Assembly: GCA_964472095.1 (NCBI GenBank)
Contig: CAYYIV010000005.1
Coordinates: 112,267 to 176,266, forward strand
Source of the DNA: Pelagibius sp964472095
Lineage (GTDB): Bacteria; Pseudomonadota; Alphaproteobacteria; Kiloniellales; Kiloniellaceae
DNA: 64,000 bases
Direction: 5' to 3'
Shown: piece after piece, positions 51,676 to 59,859 of the stretch
Layout: each line of letters begins with the position of its first letter
How positions within the stretch are numbered: the stretch's first letter is position 1
Made by a program: the position numbers and the translations under genes
The notes under the pieces: generated by a model
The model's database searches: none
Seen by the model: only the letters and a program-made list of their open reading frames with translations
What the model was told of the DNA's origin: nothing

Positions 51676-53073
51676 CTAGCGGAAGGTGGGCGGATCGAAC
51701 ACCGACATCACGTCCTTCATCATGTTGTCCCAGCGCTCCTCAAAGCTGGCGCCGGCGTAGCGCGACAGCTCATAGCAGCCGAGCGGGTTCTCGAGATCGT
51801 TCAGCAGGCACTTGTTGCAGTAGGTGCAGGCCTTGTCAGCCGTCGGCCCTTCGGCCTCCCGCAGGATCTTGGGCAGGTCGTTGTTGGCAATCAGCGGCCG
51901 GCCGATGGTGACGCCATCGCAGGCGCCGTCACGCAAGGCAGCAGCAATCTTGCTGGCATGCTGGAAGCCGCCGGTGCAGAGCACCTTTACGGAGGGATCG
52001 ACCTGGCGGATATCCTCGCGCAACTCCTTCGAGTAGACAGCGTTGATGCCTTCGATGAGCCTGCCGCGGCGCCAGCGCCACAGCGCCAGGAACAGCCTCG
52101 CTGTCGGCCGGTGGGTGAAGATCCAGTAGTTGAAGTGGGTGCGCGTGCCCTGCGACAGCATCCCGTCGTACCAGCGCACCAGACTTTGTATCGGCAGGTC
52201 GCCGGGCGGATTCCGCGGATGCGGAAAGGTCGAGCCGCTGGAGACGTGAAAGGCGTCGACGCCCTTGCCGTCGTCAAGCAGCATGCGACAGATCTTCTTG
52301 GTCTCCTCGAGGTCGTTGCCCTTCTTCTGCCAGGGATAGAGCCAGTCGTTGTGGTCGACGGCATTGATCTTCATCTGCAGATGGAAGTCGCGGCCTACCT
52401 CGCGGCGGATGGCACGGACGATCTCCAGCACGAAGCGCGTGCGCTTCTCCCAGGTTCCGCCGTAGTCGTCGGTGCGGTCGTTGATGCCAGAGCTGAGGAA
52501 CTGGGTGATCAGGTAGCCGTTGGCACCGTGCAATTCGACCCCGTCGAGGCCCGCCGCCCGCGCCCGCCGCGCGCCCCGAGCGAACTGCTCGACCACCTGA
52601 TGGATCTCCTCCACCGTCATCGCCCGGCACAGCAGGCCGTGGAAGTAGTCCTTCTTATCGGTCGAGCTGAGAGCCTTGTAGTAGAGGTTCTCGACGCCGC
52701 CGAGGTCCTGCTGCCGGCCGGAATGGCTAAGCTGCATGATGAACTTGCAGTCGTAGTCGTGGACCCGCTCGCCGACAGCCCGCCAGAAGGGGATCTTGTC
52801 GTCGTCGTCGATCATGGCGTAGCGCGTGAGGATGCGCCCGCGCACCGCGACCGGAGTGTAAGAGGAGATGATGGCGCCGACACCGCCGCGAGCGAACTTC
52901 TCCTCCCAGTTCAGCCGCGCATTGCCGCCATGGCCGTTATAGTCGTCGAACATACCGGAGAGGTTGGAACGGAACAGCCGGTTCTTCACCTCAAAGCCGC
53001 GAAACTTCAACGGTTCGAAGATCAGCGCAGCGTTGTCTTCGTGCAAAAAAGTGTCGTCTGAAGAGTCCGGCAT
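51676..53073 (-). CDS. Old-Yellow-Enzyme-like flavoprotein with Fe-S cysteine motif
   Basis: A 465-residue FMN TIM-barrel of the NADH:flavin oxidoreductase/OYE family: VKNRLFRSNLSG, FIMQLSHSGRQ, VELHGANGYLITQFLSSGINDRTDDYGG, VLCTGGFQ and GVTIGRPLIAN. After the barrel comes CTYCNKC followed by a fourth Cys (NPLGCYE), matching the 4Fe-4S ligands of 2,4-dienoyl-CoA reductase-type enzymes. The C-terminal FAD/NADPH domain of those enzymes is missing, so it must take electrons from another protein. It is the first gene of the cytochrome operon. Confidence 0.87.
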   Translation of the reverse strand: MPDSSDDTFLHEDNAALIFEPLKFRGFEVKNRLFRSNLSGMFDDYNGHGGNARLNWEEKFARGGVGAIISSYTPVAVRGRILTRYAMIDDDDKIPFWRAVGERVHDYDCKFIMQLSHSGRQQDLGGVENLYYKALSSTDKKDYFHGLLCRAMTVEEIHQVVEQFARGARRARAAGLDGVELHGANGYLITQFLSSGINDRTDDYGGTWEKRTRFVLEIVRAIRREVGRDFHLQMKINAVDHNDWLYPWQKKGNDLEETKKICRMLLDDGKGVDAFHVSSGSTFPHPRNPPGDLPIQSLVRWYDGMLSQGTRTHFNYWIFTHRPTARLFLALWRWRRGRLIEGINAVYSKELREDIRQVDPSVKVLCTGGFQHASKIAAALRDGACDGVTIGRPLIANNDLPKILREAEGPTADKACTYCNKCLLNDLENPLGCYELSRYAGASFEERWDNMMKDVMSVFDPPTFR

Positions 53074-53320
53074 GTCGTTGCCCCCACTGACACGAGCGCA
53101 TTTATAGCACGATCTGAGTAGTCAAACTACGGCTGGCACCTGCAATTAAGTGAGCACTTGTGGATCATTAGGGAAAATCACTAAACAGGTATGGCAGGAC
53201 TGCCGAGGTCATCGCGCCGGCGAGCAGAAGCGGTCACGGCGACGCCTTGCCTTTGCCGTGGTGGGCCGTATCGTAATGCCGGAATTCGATCTCGCGATCC
53301 GATCAACGAGCATCAGCGCC

Positions 53321-54295
53321 ATGACCCCACCCTGTCCACAAGAACCTGAGATCCTTGCCTTTATCGCGGAAGTCGAGAGCTTCTATCCGTCCGAATCAGT
53401 CTCTGCCCCCATCGCGACGCAGCGAGAGCGCTACGACGCGCTCTGCCGTGCCTTCGACGTGCCGCTGCCTGCGGGCCTGTCGGTCGGCGACGAGACGGTA
53501 CCGCATCCCGATGGCAACGTGCTGCTGCGCCGCTACCGTCCGCAACACAGCAGCCGGGACTCGAGGGTGGTCTACTTCCATGGCGGCGGTTTCGTGGTCG
53601 GCGGCCTCGACAGCCATCAGGCCGTCTGCGCCGAGATCGCCGCCGCCGCGGGCGCCGAGCTGGTGGCCGTCGACTACCGCCTGGCGCCGGAGCACCGCTT
53701 CCCCCTGGCGCTGATCGACTGCCTCGCCGCCGTCATCGCTGAGGAGCAGCGCCCGCTCGTGGTGGCGGGCGACAGTGCCGGCGGCAGCCTCGCCGCGGGA
53801 GTGGCCATGACCCTGCGCGATGCCGCACGCGGCCTGCCGGCCGCACTGGCACTGCTGCAGGCGGCCGGCCTGCGCGAGAACGCGGCACTGCCCCGCCTCA
53901 TCGGGCAGGCTCTGATCTATCCCGTGCTCGGCGGCACGCTGACTGCGGGTTCATACCTGGAGATGGCCGAAGCGCCGGGCCTCACCACCCGCGACGTGCG
54001 CTACTACCGCGATATCCTGGGCGCCCCCGAGGGCGATCCCTACGGGCACCCCCTGACCGCCGCCGACTGGGCCGGCTTGCCGCCCGCCTACATCACCGCA
54101 GCCTGCTTCGACCCGCTGCGCGACGACAGCCGCCACTACGCCGCCCGCCTCGCCGAGGCCGGCGTTGCCGTCCGCTACCGCGAGGAGCCGCAGATGGTGC
54201 ACGCCTGGCTGCGCGCGCGCCACCGCAGCCCCGGCGCAGCCACCGGATTCGAAGCGCTGTGCCGCGGCATCACCGGGCTGCTCGAAGGAGCTTGA
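53321..54295 (+). CDS. HSL-family alpha/beta hydrolase (esterase)
   Basis: A 324-residue esterase of the hormone-sensitive-lipase group: oxyanion motif YFHGGGFVVGG, nucleophile GDSAGGSLAAG, Asp region ACFDPLRDDS and His in QMVHAWLRAR. ATG 53321 gives the usual family length; ATG 53276 is an alternative and the frame continues upstream without conserved sequence. The 247 bases before it show an imperfect AAGTGAGCACTT dyad at 53148-53159 and little else. It converges on the CocE-type hydrolase with a 2-base gap. Confidence 0.87.
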   Translation: MTPPCPQEPEILAFIAEVESFYPSESVSAPIATQRERYDALCRAFDVPLPAGLSVGDETVPHPDGNVLLRRYRPQHSSRDSRVVYFHGGGFVVGGLDSHQAVCAEIAAAAGAELVAVDYRLAPEHRFPLALIDCLAAVIAEEQRPLVVAGDSAGGSLAAGVAMTLRDAARGLPAALALLQAAGLRENAALPRLIGQALIYPVLGGTLTAGSYLEMAEAPGLTTRDVRYYRDILGAPEGDPYGHPLTAADWAGLPPAYITAACFDPLRDDSRHYAARLAEAGVAVRYREEPQMVHAWLRARHRSPGAATGFEALCRGITGLLEGA

Positions 54296-54297
54296 GC

Positions 54298-56295
54298 CTA
54301 CATCAGGTCGCGGGGAAACGTCCTGCGCCAGGTCTTGCGGTGGACGGGTGTGTCGCCCTCGAAGGCTTCGACCTCGCCTGAAATCTCGAAAGTCGCCGCG
54401 CTGCAGGTGAGCGTCGCGATGCTCTCGGTCCGCACAGACCAGTCGCCGCGCCGCATTTCCGTCGTCCAGCGGCACTCGCCCCGGGCACGATCGGGATCGC
54501 CGAGCGGCAGGGTCCAGAGCTCGTCGCGGACCTGCCGCGTGGTGAGCCCGGTCTGCGGATGCTCGGCCGCGCCGGTGTCCTCGTGGATGGTGAAGCGCGT
54601 CTCGCCGGCAGTGAGGTCGCGCGTCACGGCATGATTGGTCGCCGCCGGCGCATGCTCGATATAGTGCGGCAGCGGGTCGGGGTTCTCCGGCTCCGGCACC
54701 TCGACCGTTTCGTGATCGCCGAGCAGCGGCAGCGTGAGCACCGCTTCCGCCGCGAGGTCCATCGTGATGGCGGCGGCTCCGGGAGGCGGCAGGGCCAGGG
54801 GCCAGTAGGCATTGGAGAGCGCCAGACGCAGGCGGTGGCCTGCCGGCAGGCGGTAGCCGCAGGCGTCGAGCCGCAAGATGACATCGACCGGCTCGCCCAC
54901 CGGCATCGGCCGCGGGTCGGCACTGCCCTCCCGGTGGGCGAGATTCAACAGGCCGAGGCTGATGCGGGTCGCCGTGCCGTCGGGATGCAGGTCGACCAGC
55001 CGCGCCGCCAGCAGGGCGGTGGCGGCGTTGCAGGTGACCGTTCCGCGCAGCCGCGGGCGGCCGAGCAGCTCCATCGCCTCGGCAAGAGGCTCGGACTCGA
55101 AGACCACGCTGCCGCCGTCGTCGACGCGCTGGTCGGCCGGCATCTCGGCGCCGGGCTTCAAGGTGAAGTACTCGCCGCCCATGACGCCGGTGTCGGGCGG
55201 AGAGGCGATGACAAGGGTCCCTCGCCCCTGCACCGCCTGGGCCGACGGCAGCAGACGCCGCTCCGCGGTCAGGTGAAAGTCCGCCGGGCGCGACACACCA
55301 TGCCAGCGATCGACAGCGATCCAGCGACCGGGATCCTGCGGACGCCGGGGTGCCGGGCGGGGCGCGTCGAGGATATAGGCAGTGACCTGCGGATCGTTCT
55401 CGGCGCCGTTTTCGATGCCTCTCAGCCAGCGATCCCAGAAGCGCAGGGCAACGGCGTGGAAGTCCAGGCGTGGCTTGGGCCAGGCGAAGTGCGGGTACTT
55501 GTGGACCCAGGGCCCGAGGACTGCCTTGGCCCTCGCGCCTAGGCCCTCCACCGCCTCCAGCGGCGTGTTGCGGTAGCCGTCGGCCCAGCCAGCGAAGACC
55601 AGCGCCGGGATTTTGAATCCGCCGAAGTCCTCGCAGATCGAACCGTGACGCCAGAAGGCGTCGCGGCGCTGGTGACCCAGCCATGCTTCCAGCATGAAGG
55701 GCTCGCCCTCCAGCCGCTCGAGCCACAGCTCCCGCCAGCGTTCACCAACCAGTTCGGGATCGGGCGGGCGCGACTGGTAGGCCAGCATGGTGGCCGCCCA
55801 GGAGAGGTTTGCCGAGAGCTGCACACCGCCCTTGTAGTGGATGTCGTCGGCAAAGCGGTCGACCGTGGAGGCCAGCGAGATCACCGCCTTCAGGGCCGGC
55901 GGCTGCAGCGCCGCCACCTGCAGCGCGTTGAAGCCGCCCCAGGAGATGCCCATCATGCCGACCGCGCCGGAGCACCAGGGCTGCGCCGCGATCCAGGCGA
56001 CCACCTCGCAGGCGTCGGAGAGCTCGCGGGGCGAGTACTCGTCGTCGATAACCCCATCGGACTCGCCTGAGCCGCGGATGTCGACGCGGACGCCGGCATA
56101 GCCGGCGGCGGCGAAGACGGGATAGGTGCTTTCGTCACGCGGCGCCGTGCCGTCACGCTTGCGGTAGGGCAGGAACTCGAGAATCGCCGGCGCAGGCTCA
56201 GACTGCGTGGGCAGCCAGAGGCGGGCCGCCAGGCGCGTGCCGTCGGCCAGCGTGATCCACTCGTTCTCCACGACCCGGAATGCAGGGCTGTCCAA
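54298..56295 (-). CDS. CocE/NonD-family hydrolase
   Basis: A 665-residue serine hydrolase: alpha/beta-hydrolase domain with LEFLPYRKRDGT, AGYAGVRVDIRGSGES, nucleophile motif GISWGG and PALVFAGWADGYRN, followed by the C-terminal jelly-roll domain (GYRLPAGHRLRLALSNAYWP). Members cleave esters or amides such as cocaine or X-Pro peptides. The start is TTG 56295, just after the double ATPase stop. Co-transcription with an Opp-type transporter suggests it hydrolyses the imported compound in the cytoplasm; no signal peptide is visible. Confidence 0.9.
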   Translation of the reverse strand: MDSPAFRVVENEWITLADGTRLAARLWLPTQSEPAPAILEFLPYRKRDGTAPRDESTYPVFAAAGYAGVRVDIRGSGESDGVIDDEYSPRELSDACEVVAWIAAQPWCSGAVGMMGISWGGFNALQVAALQPPALKAVISLASTVDRFADDIHYKGGVQLSANLSWAATMLAYQSRPPDPELVGERWRELWLERLEGEPFMLEAWLGHQRRDAFWRHGSICEDFGGFKIPALVFAGWADGYRNTPLEAVEGLGARAKAVLGPWVHKYPHFAWPKPRLDFHAVALRFWDRWLRGIENGAENDPQVTAYILDAPRPAPRRPQDPGRWIAVDRWHGVSRPADFHLTAERRLLPSAQAVQGRGTLVIASPPDTGVMGGEYFTLKPGAEMPADQRVDDGGSVVFESEPLAEAMELLGRPRLRGTVTCNAATALLAARLVDLHPDGTATRISLGLLNLAHREGSADPRPMPVGEPVDVILRLDACGYRLPAGHRLRLALSNAYWPLALPPPGAAAITMDLAAEAVLTLPLLGDHETVEVPEPENPDPLPHYIEHAPAATNHAVTRDLTAGETRFTIHEDTGAAEHPQTGLTTRQVRDELWTLPLGDPDRARGECRWTTEMRRGDWSVRTESIATLTCSAATFEISGEVEAFEGDTPVHRKTWRRTFPRDLM

Positions 56296-56297
56296 GC

Positions 56298-57929
56298 TCA
56301 GTGGCCCGCGCTTTCCATGCGCCGCGTGGTGAGCACCTCCTCCAGCCAGCCGAGCCGCATTTCCGGCACCGACTTCAGCAGCAGGTCGGTGTAGTCGTCG
56401 AAGGGCGGCGACAGCACCTGGGACTTCGGCCCGAAGCGCACCACGCGGCCCTGGTACATAACCGCGATGGAATCGGCGATGGCGCGCACCGTGGCGATGT
56501 CGTGGGTGATGAAGAGGTAGGAGAGCTGGGTTTCCGCCTGCAGGCGCATCAGCAGCTTCAGGATGCCGGCGGCGACCAGCGGGTCGAGCGCCGAAGTCGG
56601 CTCGTCGCAGAGAATTACCTCCGGCTCTGCCGCCAGGGCGCGGGCGATGCAGACACGCTGCTTTTGACCGCCTGAAAGCTCGGCCGGATACCGATCTATG
56701 AAGCCCTTGCCCATCTCGATCTGCTCGAGCAGTTCGGCAACCCTCTTGGTTTTCTCCTGGCCGCGCAGGCCGAAGTAGAAGGTCAGCGGCCGGCCGACGA
56801 TGTCGCGCACGGTCTGGCGCGGGTTCATGGCGGTGTCGGCCATCTGATAGAGCATCTGGATCTGGCGCAGCTGCTCCTTGCTGCGGTCGGCGAACTTCGG
56901 CGGCAGCGCCTTGTCCTTGAAGGTTACTTCGCCCTTGCTCGGCGGCAGCAGACCGGTGATGACCCGTGCCAAGGTCGACTTGCCGGAGCCGGACTCGCCG
57001 ACCACCGCCAGGGTCTGGCCGCGCGGCACGTGGACATCGACGTCGTGCAGCACCTTGAAGCTACCGGAATAGGCAGCATCGACGCCGTCGATCCGGATCA
57101 GCGCGCCGGACTGCTCCGGGGCCTCCGGCTTTTGGATCTGGCGCACCGAAACCAGCTCGCGGGTATAATCCTCTTGCGGTGCCTCGATGATCTGCTGCAC
57201 CGGGCCGTATTCTACCTTGTGGCCGTGCCGCAGAACCATGATGTCGTCGGAGATCTGGGCCACTACCGCCAGGTCATGGGTGATGTAGAGCGCGGCCGTG
57301 TGGGTCTCTTCGATGGCCCGCTTGATGGCAGCGAGCACGTCGATCTGCGTGGTCACGTCGAGCGCCGTGGTCGGCTCGTCGAAGACGATGAGCTCGGGCC
57401 CGGGGCAGAGCGCCATGGCGGTCATGGCGCGCTGCAGCTGGCCGCCGGAGACCTGGTGGGGGTAGCGTTGGCCGAAGCCGTCGGGATCCGGCAGTCCGAG
57501 CACGCCGAAGAGATAACGCGCCCGCGTCCAGGCCTCGCTGTGCGTCAAAGTGCCGTGACGCAGCGCCGCCTCGATCACCTGGTCGCCGAGGCGGTGCGCA
57601 GGGTTGAAGGCGGCGGCGGCAGACTGTGCCACGTAGCACACCCGGCGTCCGCGGATGTCGCGAATGCCGCGCCCGCCCAGGGCGAGAATGTCCTCGCCGT
57701 CAAGCCGGACCTCGCCGCCGGTGATGCGCACGCCACCACGCCCGTAGGCCAAGGCAGCGAGGCCAATGGTCGACTTGCCGGCGCCGGACTCGCCGATGAG
57801 ACCCAGCACGCGACCCTTCTGCAGCGTGAAGGAGACACCGTGAACGATGGTGATATCCTGCGGCGGCTCTCCGGGCGGATAGGCCGTCGCCCCGATCTTC
57901 AGGTCGCGTACTTCCAGCAGCTCAGCCAT
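56298..57929 (-). CDS. Double ATPase of an Opp/Dpp-type ABC transporter
   Basis: A 543-residue protein with two complete nucleotide-binding domains, like GsiA/YejF. Domain 1: GLIGESGAGKSTIGLAAL, SGGQLQRAMTAMAL, LIVFDEPTTALD. Domain 2: AVVGESGSGKSTLARVITG, SGGQKQRVCIARAL, VILCDEPTSALD. Each is followed by the oligopeptide-type C-terminal extension. It replaces separate DppD and DppF subunits. It overlaps the upstream permease gene by 8 bases. Confidence 0.94.
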   Translation of the reverse strand: MAELLEVRDLKIGATAYPPGEPPQDITIVHGVSFTLQKGRVLGLIGESGAGKSTIGLAALAYGRGGVRITGGEVRLDGEDILALGGRGIRDIRGRRVCYVAQSAAAAFNPAHRLGDQVIEAALRHGTLTHSEAWTRARYLFGVLGLPDPDGFGQRYPHQVSGGQLQRAMTAMALCPGPELIVFDEPTTALDVTTQIDVLAAIKRAIEETHTAALYITHDLAVVAQISDDIMVLRHGHKVEYGPVQQIIEAPQEDYTRELVSVRQIQKPEAPEQSGALIRIDGVDAAYSGSFKVLHDVDVHVPRGQTLAVVGESGSGKSTLARVITGLLPPSKGEVTFKDKALPPKFADRSKEQLRQIQMLYQMADTAMNPRQTVRDIVGRPLTFYFGLRGQEKTKRVAELLEQIEMGKGFIDRYPAELSGGQKQRVCIARALAAEPEVILCDEPTSALDPLVAAGILKLLMRLQAETQLSYLFITHDIATVRAIADSIAVMYQGRVVRFGPKSQVLSPPFDDYTDLLLKSVPEMRLGWLEEVLTTRRMESAGH

Positions 57930-58749
57930 CGCCGCGCCCTCCCTTGAGACTGGCCGTCCGGTTCAACAGCCAGTCGACCACCAGGTTGACGCAGATTGCC
58001 AGGCCGGCGATGGCCGCGCCAGGGATCAGCGCAGCTGGAATGCCGAAGATAATGCCGTCCTTGTTGTCCTTCACGATGCCGCCCCAGTCGGCTTCCGGCG
58101 GCTGGATGCCAAGGCCGAGGAAGGAGAGCGTCGAGAGGAACAGCACGGAGAAGGCGAAGCGCAGGCCGAACTCTGCGAGCAGCGGAGAGAGCGTGTTGGG
58201 CAGGATCTCCCGGAAGATGATCCACAGCCGCCTTTCGCCGCGCAGCCTCGCCGCCTCGACGAACTCCATGACTGTAATGTCCAGGGCGACCGCGCGGCCG
58301 ATGCGGAACACGCGGGTCGATTCCAGCACCGCGATGACAGCGATGAGGATCCACAGTTCCTGCGGCAGCACCGCCAGCACGATGAGCGCGAAGATCAGAG
58401 TCGGGATCGACATCATAAGGTCGTTCACCCGCGACAGGCCCTGGTCTGTCCAGCCACCCGCCACCGCCGCGGTGAAGGAGAGCATAACGCCCATGCAGAA
58501 GGCGAGGACGGTGGCTGCGAGCGCAACGAAAATCGTGGTCTGCGCCCCGTAGATGAGGCGGGACAGCAGGTCGCGGCCGAGGTTATCGGTGCCGAGGAGG
58601 TAGTCGCCGCCCATCGGCAGCCAGATGTCGCCGACGACCTCGCGCTCGCCGAAGGGCGCAATCCAAGGTGCGAAAACGGCGCAGAAGACGGCAAGCGCCA
58701 TGCCGGCCATGCCGATCCAGGCGCTGAGGGGAACTGCGCGCCACCTCAT
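57922..58749 (-). CDS. ABC permease, DppC/OppC-like
   Basis: A 275-residue inner-membrane permease: an N-terminal helix (WIGMAGMALAVFCAVFAPWIAPF), GTDNLGRDLLSRLIYGAQTTI, which is the OppC signature, and the coupling region EFVEAARLRGERRLWIIFREILPN. The ATG at 58749 overlaps the upstream permease stop as ATGA; the frame's earlier in-frame starts lie within that gene and are unlikely. Confidence 0.93.
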   Translation of the reverse strand: MRWRAVPLSAWIGMAGMALAVFCAVFAPWIAPFGEREVVGDIWLPMGGDYLLGTDNLGRDLLSRLIYGAQTTIFVALAATVLAFCMGVMLSFTAAVAGGWTDQGLSRVNDLMMSIPTLIFALIVLAVLPQELWILIAVIAVLESTRVFRIGRAVALDITVMEFVEAARLRGERRLWIIFREILPNTLSPLLAEFGLRFAFSVLFLSTLSFLGLGIQPPEADWGGIVKDNKDGIIFGIPAALIPGAAIAGLAICVNLVVDWLLNRTASLKGGRGDG

Positions 58750-59858
58750 CGCGGGTGCCTCAGGCGCGGATTGGCGAGAATCGCCAGGATGTCCGCGCTC
58801 ATATTGAGCAGGATGTAGACGGCGGCGAAGATCAGCCCGCAAGCCTGCACCACCGGCAGGTCACGCACGGTGACAGCATCCACCATGTACTGTCCCATTC
58901 CCGGATAGACGAAGACCACCTCGACCACCACGACGCCGACGACGAGGTAGGCAAGATTCAGCGCCACCACGGTAATGATTGGGGCGACGGCGTTAGGTGC
59001 CGCGTGGCGCGCGATGATGCGCAAGGTATCGAGTCCCTTGAGTTCGGCCGTCTCCACGTAGGGCGACGACATGACGTTGAGGATCGCCGCCCGCGTCATT
59101 CGCATCATGTGGGCGAGCACTACCAAAACCAGAGTGGCACAGGGAAGGACGATGGCCTCGAGCCGCTGGCCGAAGGACATGCCAGCATAGACGGTGGAAG
59201 GGAAGGTCACCCAGCCGCCCTGCACGGCAAAGAAGAGGATGAGGATGTAGCCGACGAAGAACTCCGGCAGCGAGATCGCGCCCAGCGAGACGACGTTGAT
59301 CAGCCGGTCGGGCCAGCGGTTGCGAAAGTGGACCGCCAGCATGCCGAGGCTGACGGCAAGGGGAACCGAGATCAGCGCGGCCCAGAAGGCGAGGAAGAGC
59401 GTGTTGCCGAGCCTGAGACCGATCTGGTTGGCCACCGAGCTGCCGCTGGCCCAGGAGTTGCCGAAATCGCCCTGGACGACCCCGCCGAGCCACTCGAAGT
59501 AGCGGCTGACGGCCGGCTGGTCGAGACCGAGTTCCTGACGGATGTTAGCCACCGCCTGGGGAGTCGCAGACTGCCCGAGATAGGTCTGCGCGAAGTCGCC
59601 AGGCAGCGCCTCGATGCCGAGAAAGATCACCACGGAGACCGCCAGCAGCAACAGCACGCTGAGCGCGAGCCGCTGGATGAGCAGCGCGGCCAGGGGCATG
59701 TGGTGGCGGAACCGGCTCCAGGTCCGCGCCGGTCGTGCGGCGAGCCCGGCGGCAGCAGGTGCCGCCAGGCCAACCGCGGGCGGCGGGCCGAGGGGGCCCG
59801 CCGCCATTGCCTCCAGGTCCACTATGCGCGGACCGGGCGATCCTTCCTGCTGCGTCAT
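58746..59858 (-). CDS. ABC permease, DppB/OppB-like
   Basis: A 370-residue permease, longer than usual (about 310-340) because of a roughly 55-residue Ala/Pro-rich cytoplasmic N-terminus. The core has LALSVLLLLAVSVVIFLGIEALPGDFAQTYLG, DFGNSWASG, and the coupling region YVETAELKGLDTLRIIARHAAPNA. It starts one base after the binding-protein stop codon. Confidence 0.92.
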   Translation of the reverse strand: MTQQEGSPGPRIVDLEAMAAGPLGPPPAVGLAAPAAAGLAARPARTWSRFRHHMPLAALLIQRLALSVLLLLAVSVVIFLGIEALPGDFAQTYLGQSATPQAVANIRQELGLDQPAVSRYFEWLGGVVQGDFGNSWASGSSVANQIGLRLGNTLFLAFWAALISVPLAVSLGMLAVHFRNRWPDRLINVVSLGAISLPEFFVGYILILFFAVQGGWVTFPSTVYAGMSFGQRLEAIVLPCATLVLVVLAHMMRMTRAAILNVMSSPYVETAELKGLDTLRIIARHAAPNAVAPIITVVALNLAYLVVGVVVVEVVFVYPGMGQYMVDAVTVRDLPVVQACGLIFAAVYILLNMSADILAILANPRLRHPR

Positions 59859-59859
59859 C

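Noticed and set aside
53148..53159. AAGTGAGCACTT dyad before the HSL hydrolase gene, resembling the BetI-like operators
   Set aside because: Core differs from AGCGCT and the palindrome is imperfect; single occurrence, so not assigned to the regulon.
53951..55726. 591-codon - strand frame overlapping the HSL hydrolase and CocE gene
   Set aside because: Out of frame with the CocE gene on the same strand and antisense to the esterase; low-complexity Arg/Ala/Gly-rich.
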